DNA of 64,000 nucleotides, taken from the NCBI RefSeq assembly GCF_018866345.1, contig NZ_CP076443.1, positions 62,001-126,000 of the forward strand. The letters run 5' to 3'. The translations under genes and the position numbers were made by a program. Positions within the stretch are counted from its first letter, which is position 1; every line of letters starts with the position of its first letter. The notes beneath the pieces are model-generated. The model ran no database searches and was not told the origin of the DNA. It saw nothing but the letters and a program-made list of their open reading frames with translations. This document shows, piece by piece, positions 44,607 through 53,992 of the stretch. This stretch comes from Gemella sp. zg-570 (GTDB lineage: Bacteria; Bacillota; Bacilli; Staphylococcales; Gemellaceae).

Positions 44607-45202
44607 AAATATTACTAGCAGAAGACCAAAGTATGTTAAGAGATGCCCTAGCCAAACTTTTGCTTTTAGAAGATGATGTAAAAAATGTTATTCAAGCAAG
44701 TAATGGTGTAGAAGCCCAAGACTTATTAAGCCAAGATAATTTTGATGTTGCAATACTAGATGTAGAAATACCGGTCAAGACAGGTTTAGACGTCTTAGAA
44801 TATATCAAAGAAAATAATATGGCTACCAAGGTAATTATCGTTACAACCTTTAAAAGAAGAGGTTATTTCCAAAGGGCAATAAAAAATAATGTTGACGCCT
44901 ATGTTTTAAAAGATAGGTCAATAGAAGAATTGATGACTACTATCAGGAGAGTTTTGCAGGGAAAAAAAGAATATTCACCAGAACTTATGGAAAATATTGT
45001 TTTGTCTGATAATATTTTATCAGCCCAAGAAATAAAAATATTATTGCTTATTGAAAGTGGTTTGAGCAATAAAGAAATTGCTAAAAAAATGTATCTGTCA
45101 GAGGGAACGGTAAGAAACTATATTTCTAATATTCTAAATAAACTTGATGCAAGTAATAGGCTAGCAGCTCTTAATGTGGCTAAAGATAGAGGATTTTTAT
45201 AA
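44603..45202 (+). CDS. response regulator, LuxR/NarL type
   Basis: This 199-residue regulator has a receiver domain ([18 protein letters not shown]; phosphorylated Asp in [10 protein letters not shown] near residue 53; Lys in AYVLKDRS). The LuxR-type helix-turn-helix reads [20 protein letters not shown] and then [19 protein letters not shown]. It is cotranscribed with the kinase. A piece of its own 3' end is duplicated just downstream (45276-45413). Confidence 0.92.
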   Translation: MKILLAEDQSMLRDALAKLLLLEDDVKNVIQASNGVEAQDLLSQDNFDVAILDVEIPVKTGLDVLEYIKENNMATKVIIVTTFKRRGYFQRAIKNNVDAYVLKDRSIEELMTTIRRVLQGKKEYSPELMENIVLSDNILSAQEIKILLLIESGLSNKEIAKKMYLSEGTVRNYISNILNKLDASNRLAALNVAKDRGFL

Positions 45203-45275
45203 ACTTTAGAATGGCGAAAATTTTAAAATTATTTTAAATATAAGTTATCTTTATAAAAACTTTAGAAAAAATGCA

Positions 45276-45413
45276 AGAGTAAGAAATTATTTCTAATATT
45301 CTAAATAAACTTGACGCAAGTAATAGACTAGCAGCTCTTAATGTGGCTAAAAACAGAGGGTTTTTATAATTTTTAAAACGGCGAAAACTTTAAAAATTAT
45401 TTTACATATAAGC
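45276..45413 (+). pseudogene. duplicated 3' fragment of the response regulator gene
   Basis: The stretch from GTAAGAAATTATTTCTAATA to about 45413 is a diverged second copy of 45110-45243. It includes the codons for [18 protein letters not shown], the stop and about 50 bp of downstream sequence. It has no start codon and one short deletion. It is a tandem partial duplication, not a functional gene. Confidence 0.85.
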
Positions 45414-45816
45414 CAAGGTCTAGCTAATATTTTATAAATATAAAGATATATAATAAAAGGCAAAAAATTCTACAAGGTGCAGAGTTTAGCAAAAACACTT
45501 TACAAGTTTCAACATAAATATTATTTCATTCACTTAAAAATTTAAGATATAATTTACTTTATAAAAAACTACCGATTTTATAAAAATCTATAAAACAAGG
45601 ACTGAACTTTATCTTTTTATAATCAATACTTTAAGAATTGTATAACTTGTAGTTATTTTTAAAATCCCTATTTTTACTAAGATATAGTTTTATAAAATAT
45701 TTATCTAAAAAATTATTTTAGTACCCTACAAATAATTTCTTGTTAGAGAGCAAATATTTTATAGGACTATATTTTTTTGCTATAATTAGTATGAAATTTA
45801 TTTTGAGGAGATTTTA
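45414..45816. other. AT-rich intergenic region
   Basis: No gene, strong hairpin or RNA motif is recognisable in this stretch before exonuclease III. A possible TATAATTAG -10 element for the next gene lies near 45780. Confidence 0.4.
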
Positions 45817-46653
45817 ATGAAACTTATATCGTGGAATATTGATTCTTTAAATGCGGCACTTACTAGTGATTCTGCTCGTGCTTTGTTATCAAGAGATGTT
45901 ATTAATACTTTAGTAAAAGAAGATGCAGATATAATTGCAATTCAAGAAACAAAATTATCAGCAACTGGGCCCAGCAAAAAACATTTAGAAATTTTAGCTG
46001 ACTACTTCCCAGCTTATGAAGTAGTTTGGCGTTCATCGGTAGAACCTTCCCGCAAGGGTTATGCAGGAACAATGTTTTTATACAAAAATACCCTGCCCCA
46101 ACCAATCCTAACTTATCCAAAAATAAATGCACCGACAACTATGGATAGTGAGGGTCGTATCATAACTTTAGAATTTGCAGAATTTTTTGTTACGCAAGTT
46201 TACACACCAAATGCTGGCGATGGTTTAAAAAGATTAGCCGAAAGACAAGAATGGGATATTAAATATGCCGAATACTTGGCAGAATTAGACAAGCAAAAAC
46301 CAGTTTTAGCAACAGGAGATTATAATGTTGCCCACAAAGAAATTGACCTAGCCAATCCAGCTAGCAACAGAACATCACCGGGCTTTACAGATGAAGAAAG
46401 AGACGGCTTTAGCAAGTTGTTAGCCCGAGGTTTTACAGACACATTCAGATATGTTCATGGCGACATCAAAGACGTTTATTCTTGGTGGGGACAAAGGGTA
46501 AAAACTAGCAAGATAAACAATACTGGCTGGAGAATAGACTACTGGCTAGTTAGTAATAGACTAGCCGATAAAGTTAGAGTATCAGAAATGATTGACTCTG
46601 GTGCAAGACAAGACCACACACCTATAAAATTAGAAATAGATTTAAATTTTTAA
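45817..46653 (+). CDS. exoA: exodeoxyribonuclease III / AP endonuclease
   Basis: This 278-residue enzyme of base-excision repair has the endonuclease/exonuclease/phosphatase fold. MKLISWNIDSLNAA at the N-terminus, IIAIQETKLS (metal-binding Glu), VYTPNAGDGLKRLAERQEWD, TGDYNVAHKEIDLANP and the ending DSGARQDHTPIKLEID (catalytic Asp-His) are all visible. Start after TGAGGAG. It stands alone. Confidence 0.95.
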   Translation: MKLISWNIDSLNAALTSDSARALLSRDVINTLVKEDADIIAIQETKLSATGPSKKHLEILADYFPAYEVVWRSSVEPSRKGYAGTMFLYKNTLPQPILTYPKINAPTTMDSEGRIITLEFAEFFVTQVYTPNAGDGLKRLAERQEWDIKYAEYLAELDKQKPVLATGDYNVAHKEIDLANPASNRTSPGFTDEERDGFSKLLARGFTDTFRYVHGDIKDVYSWWGQRVKTSKINNTGWRIDYWLVSNRLADKVRVSEMIDSGARQDHTPIKLEIDLNF

Positions 46654-46731
46654 AATTATAATTTCTTTATTTTATTTTTAATATGTGCTATTATGAAAGA
46701 GGTATAATAAAACAAGAAAGAGGTGTTTTAA

Positions 46732-47232
46732 ATGCAAAAATTTTCAAGAAAATGGGAAAAAATTTGTGCTTGGATAGCTAATATTATCATGATTTTATTT
46801 TCAACCTTGCTTGCTTTCGTAGTTTTTAGTGGCGAACTTAGTGATTTAGTTAATAGTCAAGAATTCAAAGGAGCTTTTGAAGAAGGTTTAAGAAGTTCTA
46901 ATAGAGCATCTACAAATTATGATTTAAATTTTTTATTGTCGAGCATAACTACATTTTTAAAAATTTATACAATAATCATTGTAGTAATAACAGTTCTTGC
47001 TATAATTTTTAGTTTCTTAATGAAGAAAAGAATATTGGCAGGAGTGCTATTTTTAATATTAGCTATACTGACATTTTTAGTAACAGTTGCTTGGCTATTC
47101 CCAGTATATATATTATACCTAGTTGTAGCTATAAGGTTATTTATTAGAAAACCAAATGATGATTTCAATAATTTCTCAAATAATAGTGAAGATAATAAAA
47201 ATATTGAAGTTGATAAAATAGAATATATTTAA
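46732..47232 (+). CDS. DUF4064-like membrane protein
   Basis: This 166-residue protein has four predicted membrane helices (about 12-33, 71-95, 99-117 and 119-139) and a polar C-terminal tail. The N-terminal pattern SRKWEKICAWIANIIMI and four-helix layout fit the DUF4064 family of Firmicutes. No function is established. ATG with AAAGAGG upstream. Confidence 0.7.
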   Translation: MQKFSRKWEKICAWIANIIMILFSTLLAFVVFSGELSDLVNSQEFKGAFEEGLRSSNRASTNYDLNFLLSSITTFLKIYTIIIVVITVLAIIFSFLMKKRILAGVLFLILAILTFLVTVAWLFPVYILYLVVAIRLFIRKPNDDFNNFSNNSEDNKNIEVDKIEYI

Positions 47233-47260
47233 AAAAATCCCGTCTAGGCGGGATTTTTTT
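47233..47260 (+). terminator. terminator of the DUF4064-like gene
   Basis: AAAAAATCCCG / CGGGATTTTTT hairpin directly after the stop codon. Confidence 0.92.
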
Positions 47261-47645
47261 ATCCTAAAATACAAAATTACAAATAATTATTTCATAAATT
47301 AAAAAAATTTTTTTCAGTAAAAAATTAAACTCGAGTCTTTAAAATTAAAACTCGGATTTTTATTTTTAAAAACAAGTAAAAAACCTTATTTTTATACTTA
47401 AAATTATAAGTATAGGAGTGGAGATTATTTTCTTGATATATTAATAATATATGCAGGTTTTAAAATGAAATTATTATTAATAGTAGCTATATTAAGCATA
47501 AGGATAAATATATTTCAAATTATTTTTAAGAAACTAAATGCAAATTTTAAAATAAAATCATTGCAAGAACTAACAAAAAATTTAGTTTTTACAATGATTT
47601 TTTATTTTGAATTAAATTTATTTTTTCAAATGCTAAATTAAAAAT
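47261..47645. other. intergenic region with terminator of the TetR gene
   Basis: A long imperfect hairpin at 47554-47601 (AAAATCATTG / CAATGATTTT enclosing AACTAA / TTAGTT) probably ends the leftward TetR transcript. The remainder is AT-rich. A 58-codon plus-strand frame at 47465 lacks a ribosome binding site and runs through the hairpin, so I do not count it. Confidence 0.55.
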
Positions 47646-48203
47646 TTAGTCTGCAACAACTTTCAACTGCCCCAAGATAGTAAATAATTTTTCTTGGGCT
47701 TCTTCCAAAGTGAAGCTAGTTTTTAGCAACCAGTAGCTAACAAAGGCAGTAATTCCTCCCGAAAAAATATGAATGTAGGAAGTATCAATTTGCATTGAAG
47801 TTCCATCAACTCCTTGCATATTAGCAGAAATCAACATTTCATTAAAAGCGGCATAAAAGGCTGCTGGCTGACTGGTTAATAGTTGATAAATTACAAAACG
47901 ATGTTCTTCAACTGCCCTCAGAATATTATCTAAAAATAATCTGTTTTCAGCTTCTGTAATACTAGCTAAGTCTTTGACAAGTGGTTTACAGGCCTGCTCG
48001 ATTGAAAAAAGAATTTCTTTTAGCATACTGTCGTAAAGATGTTCTCTAGTTTCGTAATGTTGATAAAAGGCATTTCTTGACACTTGGGCTAGGCTGCATA
48101 TTTCCTTAACAGAAATTTTAGTTATTTCTTTTGTTTGTAGTAATTCTAAAAATGCTTTTTGCAAGGCTAATTCAGTTTTTTTAAAACGTAAATCTTCTTT
48201 CAA
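47646..48203 (-). CDS. TetR-family transcriptional regulator
   Basis: This 185-residue protein has an N-terminal helix-turn-helix (TKISVKEICSLAQVSRNAFY, then QHYETREHLYDSML) and a helical ligand domain with an IYQLLTSQPAAFYAAF stretch. I place the start at TTG 48203, with AAAGGAG 10 bp upstream; the frame is open for another 39 codons, but that part is not domain-like. It is divergent from the flavin monooxygenase gene and is its likely repressor. Confidence 0.85.
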   Translation of the reverse strand: MKEDLRFKKTELALQKAFLELLQTKEITKISVKEICSLAQVSRNAFYQHYETREHLYDSMLKEILFSIEQACKPLVKDLASITEAENRLFLDNILRAVEEHRFVIYQLLTSQPAAFYAAFNEMLISANMQGVDGTSMQIDTSYIHIFSGGITAFVSYWLLKTSFTLEEAQEKLFTILGQLKVVAD

Positions 48204-48486
48204 AATGACACTTCTCCTTTTTTTGTCCTGTAAGTTACAAATTGTTCGAAACTGTAAATTGACGAAGTCAAATGACAGATGTAATATATAAAATATAACA
48301 GAAAGAAACTTAGAAAGCAAATAGCAACTTGTTCAAGTAAAATTTTAAATTTAAAAATTTTATTGTTAAGTATTTTTTATTTGCTTAATCAAGACTAAAT
48401 ATATTTTTGTAGTTTGATTATTAATAAAAAATATTTCTGTTAGTATAAATAAAATTATATTTGAAATCGAAAGGTTGGTATATTAT

Positions 48487-49812
48487 ATGAAAAAACAAAT
48501 GAAAATTGTATTACAAATGGTGTCAGGTTATGGTGGAGAATTTAAAACATGGCGTTTACCAGAAGCTAAGGCAGATGCCTACACTGATATGGATTTATAT
48601 GTTGAAATGGCACAATTAGCAGAAAAAGGAAAAATTCATGCTCTATTTATGGCAGATACTCCTGCCCTTGTTAATGATTTGACTAATGACAGTCCAATGC
48701 ACTCGATGGACCCCCTAATAGCCATGACTTCTGTTGCTCGTGCGACAAAAAATATTGGTCTTGTTGGAACATTTTCAACAACATTTAATGAGCCTTATAA
48801 TCTTGCTCGTCATCTCAAAGCACTAGATGTTGTTAGTCATGGTCGTGTTGGTTGGAATGCAGTAACAACTTCAACACCAGCAACAGCTGCAAACTTTGGA
48901 GCTCGTTTAAAATCTAGTCATGAACGCTATGGTAGAGCAAACGAAATGATTGAAGCTGTGCAAGGTCTTTGGGGTTCATGGGGCAAAGATGCTTATGTTC
49001 ACGATAAAGAATCTGGTACTTTTGCTGACACTAGAAAAATTCGCGCCCTTAACTATAAAGGAGAGTATGTTCAAACACAAGGTCCACTACCTATTCCACC
49101 GTCAGATCAAGGGCAACCACCTATTTTCCAAGCAGGACCAAGCCCAGAAGGTATTAAACTAGCAGGACGTTTTGCATCTGGAGTTTATGCAAATCCATTT
49201 AGTATTGAAGAAGCTCGTGAATATAGAAATATGTTAAGAGAAAGTGCAGTTGCTCATGGACGTTTAGCTGATGAGATAAATGTTTTCACAGGATTTATGT
49301 TTACTATTGCAGACAGTAAGGAAGAAGCACTTGCCCGTCGTAGAAAAGTATTAGAATTTGATAAACAAGAATTAGCTCATCGTTTAGCCTATCTTGGAGC
49401 CATGGTCGGATTAAATTTCCAAAGTATTGACCCTTATCAACCAGTTCCTGAAAGTTGGTTAAAATCAGCCTATGCCAATCCACACGACCCACGTTCTTAC
49501 CGTGCCTTAGAAGTTTTAAAAGAAGGCTATTCACCAGTTGACACCCTAGCCCATGGAGTTATTAACTATCACCCGGTAGTTGTAGGAACAGCAAAAGATG
49601 TAGCCGACTTCTTACAAGAATGGTTCGAGTCAGGAGCAACAGACGGATTTTCAATAGTTCCAGATTTAGCCCATGACGGAGTTCGTGATTTCGTAGAAAA
49701 AGTTGTACCTATTCTTCAAGAACGTGGAATTTTCCACAAAGACTATGAAGGTTCAACTCTGCGTGAAAATCTAGGTCTACCTTATCAATACGGCACTAGA
49801 GAAGAAAAATAA
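48487..49812 (+). CDS. FMN-dependent monooxygenase, NtaA/SnaA/DszA family
   Basis: This 441-residue luciferase-like (LLM class) enzyme uses FMNH2 from a partner reductase to oxidise a small substrate. Family segments include DPLIAMTSVARATKNIGLVG, SHGRVGWNAVTTSTPATAAN, ERYGRANEMIEAVQGLWGSW, PPIFQAGPSPEG and SGATDGFSIVPDLAHDG. The ATG at 48487 is some 12 bp from AAAGG. Codon use is more GC-rich at third positions than in its neighbours, which may reflect transfer or high expression. No flavin reductase is adjacent. Substrate unknown. Confidence 0.88.
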   Translation: MKKQMKIVLQMVSGYGGEFKTWRLPEAKADAYTDMDLYVEMAQLAEKGKIHALFMADTPALVNDLTNDSPMHSMDPLIAMTSVARATKNIGLVGTFSTTFNEPYNLARHLKALDVVSHGRVGWNAVTTSTPATAANFGARLKSSHERYGRANEMIEAVQGLWGSWGKDAYVHDKESGTFADTRKIRALNYKGEYVQTQGPLPIPPSDQGQPPIFQAGPSPEGIKLAGRFASGVYANPFSIEEAREYRNMLRESAVAHGRLADEINVFTGFMFTIADSKEEALARRRKVLEFDKQELAHRLAYLGAMVGLNFQSIDPYQPVPESWLKSAYANPHDPRSYRALEVLKEGYSPVDTLAHGVINYHPVVVGTAKDVADFLQEWFESGATDGFSIVPDLAHDGVRDFVEKVVPILQERGIFHKDYEGSTLRENLGLPYQYGTREEK

Positions 49813-49821
49813 ATAAATATG

Positions 49822-49866
49822 AGTAGTGAAGAATTTTCTTACAAGTTAAGTCTTCACTACTTTTTA
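49822..49866 (+). terminator. terminator of the monooxygenase gene
   Basis: AGTAGTGAAGA / TCTTCACTACT hairpin with 17-base loop and T run. Confidence 0.85.
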
Positions 49867-50076
49867 TTTTTCAAATTTTATTTTAATAATTAATTTATTT
49901 AAAAATCTCAATAAAATAAAAAATATTTTTACCAATCAAATTTAAAAAAATTATAATAATTTTTAATCAAGATATTAAAAAATAATTTTATACTTAGATA
50001 AATCACCCCAAAAATATTAAAAATTAAATTTCACTTTACTTATAAATAAATTACAAAATTTTAAATTAATAATTAG

Positions 50077-50385
50077 AAATTTATTTCCCAAGCTATCAAA
50101 TAAATTTACAGCCATAAAATTTTACCCTAAAAGTTTTAATATTAACTTAGAACTTATTTTTGCAGATGTAATTAAAGAAAATTTTTGAATTTCTCCTCTT
50201 AATAAATTAGAAAAATTTAGAAATTTATTTCCCAATCTATCAAATAAATTCACAGCCATAAAACTTTACCCTAAAAGTTTCAATATTAACTTAGAACTTA
50301 TTTTTGCAGGAAGAATTAAAGAAAATTTTTGAATTTACCCTCTTAATAAATTAGAAAAATTTAGAATTTTATTTTCCAAGCTAAC
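50077..50385. repeat. 144-bp direct tandem repeat
   Basis: Two full copies (50077-50220 and 50221-50364) plus the start of a third are about 90 % alike by eye. The period is a multiple of three. On the minus strand one 45-codon frame spans the junction (50259 to 50122, MAVNLFDRLGNKFLNFSNLL...), ending LILKLLG. The other copies of that frame are closed by stops, so coding is doubtful. 49867-50076 is featureless and AT-rich. Confidence 0.9.
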
Positions 50386-50387
50386 AT

Positions 50388-50428
50388 AAAAATCCCAAAG
50401 AATAAAATTTTTTAGCCTCTGGGATTTA
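50388..50428 (-). terminator. terminator of ribU
   Basis: AAATCCCA / TGGGATTT-type hairpin (with inner mismatches) followed by T-rich sequence on the minus strand, about 20 bp past the ribU stop. Confidence 0.75.
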
Positions 50429-50445
50429 TTTTTTAAATAATTTTA

Positions 50446-51009
50446 TTAATTTTTAAATTTGCCAACTAAACTACTAGGTAATTTGCTCGTAATACTTTTT
50501 GTTATAAAAAATAGGATTATTAAGAACAAGCCTTTAATTATATTAAAAGGAATAATACCGTAGGCTACGATAGTTTTAACATTAGTTACTATGTCTGATA
50601 AGTTTATTATGTAACCGTACAGGGGTAATAAAATAAAATAATTCATTAAAGACATTACTAATGTTATAGCTACAGTTCCTACTATTCCACCTATAATAGT
50701 TTGTACATTTCCTTTTTTATAAAAATATACTAAGCAAGTTAAGAATACAAACTCAACTATTATATTGGCTATACTTCCTGTTGGTTCGTGTGAAATTAAG
50801 GAGAAGTGCAGGAAATTTTTTAGTAATGATATTACTAAAGTTTGTTTGTAACCTAATATAGATAAACCTACAAATATAGGAATAAATGATAAATCTAAAG
50901 TTAAAAATGGTGGCAAAAAAGGCACAGCCATTTTCACTAAAGATAGAATAAGAGAAACTACTGCAAGAAGTGCAGTTAAAATAAGTGTATGTGTATTTTT
51001 TTTATACAT
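50446..51009 (-). CDS. ribU: riboflavin ECF transporter substrate-binding subunit
   Basis: RibU is the membrane S component that captures riboflavin and works with the shared EcfAA'T module. The 187-residue protein has six predicted membrane segments. The signatures VPFLPPFLTLDLSFIPIFVG and SLLKNFLHFSLISHEPTGSIANI match the family. I chose ATG 51009 with AGAGG 5 bp upstream. Expression is controlled by the FMN riboswitch and attenuator directly upstream, which confirms the substrate. No riboflavin biosynthesis genes are nearby. Confidence 0.95.
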   Translation of the reverse strand: MYKKNTHTLILTALLAVVSLILSLVKMAVPFLPPFLTLDLSFIPIFVGLSILGYKQTLVISLLKNFLHFSLISHEPTGSIANIIVEFVFLTCLVYFYKKGNVQTIIGGIVGTVAITLVMSLMNYFILLPLYGYIINLSDIVTNVKTIVAYGIIPFNIIKGLFLIILFFITKSITSKLPSSLVGKFKN

Positions 51010-51047
51010 ATTAACCTCTTTCCTATCTTCTAAAGGCAAAAAAATAA

Positions 51048-51067
51048 CGTATTCAAAATTGAATACG
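51048..51067 (-). terminator. riboswitch-controlled terminator in the ribU leader
   Basis: A perfect inverted repeat CGTATTCAAAATTGAATACG followed on the minus strand by TTATTTTTTT. It lies between the FMN aptamer and ribU, so FMN binding probably triggers premature termination. Confidence 0.85.
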
Positions 51068-51116
51068 AGGCATAATGGTACAACAAATAAACTTTCTACA
51101 AAGTTACCTATGACCT

Positions 51117-51220
51117 ATCTTCTACCATCCAGACTATACTGTCGGTTTTGGAATTGCACCAAATCAGCTTACGCTCGCAGACTTTACTGCCGATCGGGAA
51201 TTTCACCCTGCCCCGAAGAT
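51117..51220 (-). promoter_or_regulatory. FMN riboswitch (RFN element)
   Basis: Read on the minus strand the aptamer begins ATCTTCGGGGCAGGGTGAAA and ends GACAGTATAGTCTGGATGGT followed by AGAAGAT. It closes the P1 helix ATCTTC / GAAGAT and contains the conserved CAATTCC and GATTTGG-type internal loops. All conserved blocks of the FMN aptamer are present. Confidence 0.97.
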
Positions 51221-51413
51221 AATATTAAATTTTATAGCTAAATTATAGCTAAAAAAATATTCTTTGTAAAGTAATAAGTTGTATAAATAAGCAATTAATA
51301 TTTAAAAAATGGATGCTAAATTTACAATTATTCTATAGTAATTTGTAATTGTAGAAAAAACTTTTAAAAAATGGTATATTAAAGCTAACCTTATACATAA
51401 AGGAGGATAATAA

Positions 51414-52118
51414 ATGAGTACTTATAAAATTCTGGTTGTAGATGATGAAAAACCCATTGCTAAAATATTAGAATTTAATTTAAAAAAAGAGGGTTATGAA
51501 GTTGTCATGGCTCATGACGGAGAGCGTGCAGTTGATTTAGCCTTTAGCGAAAATCCAGATTTAATTTTACTTGACTTGATGCTACCAAAAAAAGATGGTA
51601 TGGAAGTGTGTAGAGAAGTTCGTAATAAAATGAATGTTCCTATCATTATGTTAACAGCAAAAAATAGTGAAATAGATAAGGTCTTAGGTCTTGAGTTTGG
51701 GGCTGATGATTATGTAACAAAACCATTTTCAACTAGAGAACTGATGGCAAGAGTAAAAGTTAATTTAAGAAGAACTGCCAAAGCTAACGAGGAAAAAGCT
51801 GAAGAAGAAACTGATGAATTAAGAATTAAAGATATAGTTATTTATCCAGAAGCATATATAATTAAAAAACACGGAGAAAATATTGATTTAACTCGCAGAG
51901 AATTTGAATTGTTTTATTACCTATTCCAACACAAAGGACAAGTTTTAACAAGAGAAAATTTATTGCAGACAGTTTGGGGTTATGACTATTTTGGAGATGT
52001 CAGAACCGTGGACGTTACAGTAAGACGTTTACGTGAAAAGATAGAAGATGATTCAGCAAATCCAATTTATATTGCTACTCGTAGGGGGGTAGGATATTTT
52101 ATGGGAGTAGATGAATAA
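51414..52118 (+). CDS. walR: cell-wall response regulator WalR
   Basis: WalR (YycF/VicR) is the essential OmpR-type regulator of cell-wall hydrolases. The 234-residue protein has the receiver (VVDDEKPI, phosphorylation site in [13 protein letters not shown] near residue 54, TKPF) and the winged-helix domain ([31 protein letters not shown]). ATG after AAAGGAGG. Its stop overlaps the walK start by one base. Confidence 0.97.
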   Translation: MSTYKILVVDDEKPIAKILEFNLKKEGYEVVMAHDGERAVDLAFSENPDLILLDLMLPKKDGMEVCREVRNKMNVPIIMLTAKNSEIDKVLGLEFGADDYVTKPFSTRELMARVKVNLRRTAKANEEKAEEETDELRIKDIVIYPEAYIIKKHGENIDLTRREFELFYYLFQHKGQVLTRENLLQTVWGYDYFGDVRTVDVTVRRLREKIEDDSANPIYIATRRGVGYFMGVDE

Positions 52119-53983
52119 TGGCATTGGAATTAAAACGTAAAAAAAGATTTTTTTCATCAATTCGTTTTAAATTCGTAATAGTCTATGTTTTAGTTAATAT
52201 TATATCCTTACAACTTGTTGGAGTTTATTTTACAACGCAACTGAAATCAAAAAATATTGCTACCTTTCAAAATACAATAGTAGAGCAAGAGAAAAAGTTA
52301 AATTATAACATTTTAGAAGAAATGGTAAAAATACCGACAAGTGCCGACAAGTTAGCCATAGAAACCAACATAAAAAAAATAGCTACCGAGTTCACAACTA
52401 CAAAATTATCACTGCTAAATATAGTTGATAATGAAATGACCATAGTTGCATCGTCAACAACAGACGGAAGTAAAAATTATTCAGGCAAACGTTCTGTTGA
52501 CCCTATCGTTAGGCAGGTAATCAAGACAGGAGAAAGTGCCAGCAAAGAACAGACTGATGACAGTGGCAAAGTCTACTGGGTTTATGTAACACCGGTAAAA
52601 AGTGATGACCAAATTTTAGGAGCTATCTACATAGTTACAGATATTGGTAGTGTCTATGATGAAATTGCCGATATGTCTAACCTCTTGCTTATAGCAACTG
52701 TATTTTCTATTTCGGTGGTAACTTTTATAGGATTTTTTGCTTCAAAAACTATAACAAACTCTATCGAAAAAATGAGTTCTCAGGTAGATAATATGGCAGA
52801 GGGAGAATACGGAAATATTATTGGCATAAATACAAATGATGAAATTGGAGATTTAGCCATAGCCTTCAACCAAATTTCAAAAAAAATTAAGGAAGAACAG
52901 GGCATTACAGAAGCCGAAAGAAGAAAGTTATCAACTATTATAAGTAGTATGATGGACGGAATTATTTCAACCGATAGTAGCGGAAAAATAATTTTGATAA
53001 ATCAAAGTGCCAAAGAAATGCTAGCCTATGATGAAGATTATATATTCATAGGTAAGGATGTTTTAAAGATATTAAATATTACAGAATACCAAACAATTTC
53101 AGAAATATTAGAAGCAGAAGACAGTCTTTTAATATCTATAAATGAAAATGATGAAGAGTTACTTTATAGAATAGAATTTACTCAGGTTATAGCAGAAGAC
53201 CCAAATGAATTTTATTCTTTATCAAAAGTAGACGGTTATATCATAGTCTTGTACGATGTAACCGAAAAAGAAAGACAAGAAAAAGAACGTAGAGAATTTG
53301 TATCAACCCTATCTCACGAACTTAGAACACCACTAACAACTATGAATAGTTACATAGAAGCCTTAGAAGAAGGAGTAATTCACGACAAGGAATTAGCCCC
53401 AGCCTTTATAGACACTATTCATAAAGAAACTGTCAGAATGATTCGTATGGTAAATGAACTAATGCAACTCGGCAAGATGGATATAAAAGAGGAACATTAC
53501 GACAAGGAACTTATGGATATAAATAAATTGGTAGAAAAAATAGTTGAACGTTTTAAAATGACCCACACCGATAAAAATTTTATTTTACATACACCAGAAG
53601 AACCCGTATTTGTTGATGGTGATTATGACAAACTTACCCAAGTATTCGACAACATAATAAACAATGCTGTCAAATATTCACCAAACGGAAAAAATATTGT
53701 TGTGCGTGTTAGACAAAACTACAATCAAAATAGGGTCAGTATATCCATAAAAGACGAGGGAATGGGTATACCACTAAGCCATATCGACAAAATATTTACC
53801 CGCTTTTACAGGGTGGATAAAAGTCGCCAGCGTAGCATGGGGGGAACAGGTCTAGGTCTATCTCTAGCAAAATCTATTATAGATGCCCACAGGGGAAAAA
53901 TTTGGGCACAAAGTAGAGAGGGTTACGGAACTATTGTTTTTGTTATGCTACCTTCTGAAAATATGGCAGAAGAATGGTTATAG
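52118..53983 (+). CDS. walK: cell-wall sensor histidine kinase WalK
   Basis: This 621-residue sensor kinase partners WalR. It has two membrane helices (about 14-36 and 188-210) flanking an extracytoplasmic PAS-like (Cache) domain, then HAMP, PAS (about 265-370), HisKA with SHELRTPLTTM near residue 396, and HATPase with NIINNAVKYSP, DEGMGI and GGTGLGLSLAK. The two-helix plus extracytoplasmic domain form is the Bacillales/Staphylococcus type, not the one-helix VicK of streptococci. Confidence 0.97.
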   Translation: MALELKRKKRFFSSIRFKFVIVYVLVNIISLQLVGVYFTTQLKSKNIATFQNTIVEQEKKLNYNILEEMVKIPTSADKLAIETNIKKIATEFTTTKLSLLNIVDNEMTIVASSTTDGSKNYSGKRSVDPIVRQVIKTGESASKEQTDDSGKVYWVYVTPVKSDDQILGAIYIVTDIGSVYDEIADMSNLLLIATVFSISVVTFIGFFASKTITNSIEKMSSQVDNMAEGEYGNIIGINTNDEIGDLAIAFNQISKKIKEEQGITEAERRKLSTIISSMMDGIISTDSSGKIILINQSAKEMLAYDEDYIFIGKDVLKILNITEYQTISEILEAEDSLLISINENDEELLYRIEFTQVIAEDPNEFYSLSKVDGYIIVLYDVTEKERQEKERREFVSTLSHELRTPLTTMNSYIEALEEGVIHDKELAPAFIDTIHKETVRMIRMVNELMQLGKMDIKEEHYDKELMDINKLVEKIVERFKMTHTDKNFILHTPEEPVFVDGDYDKLTQVFDNIINNAVKYSPNGKNIVVRVRQNYNQNRVSISIKDEGMGIPLSHIDKIFTRFYRVDKSRQRSMGGTGLGLSLAKSIIDAHRGKIWAQSREGYGTIVFVMLPSENMAEEWL

Positions 53984-53992
53984 AGGTGAAAT

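Noticed and set aside
47465-47641. Plus-strand frame of 58 codons starting MKLLLIVAIL
   Set aside because: It has no ribosome binding site and reads through the terminator hairpin of the convergent TetR gene.
51059-51241. Plus-strand frame of 60 codons
   Set aside because: It is antisense to the FMN riboswitch, whose structure fully explains the sequence conservation.
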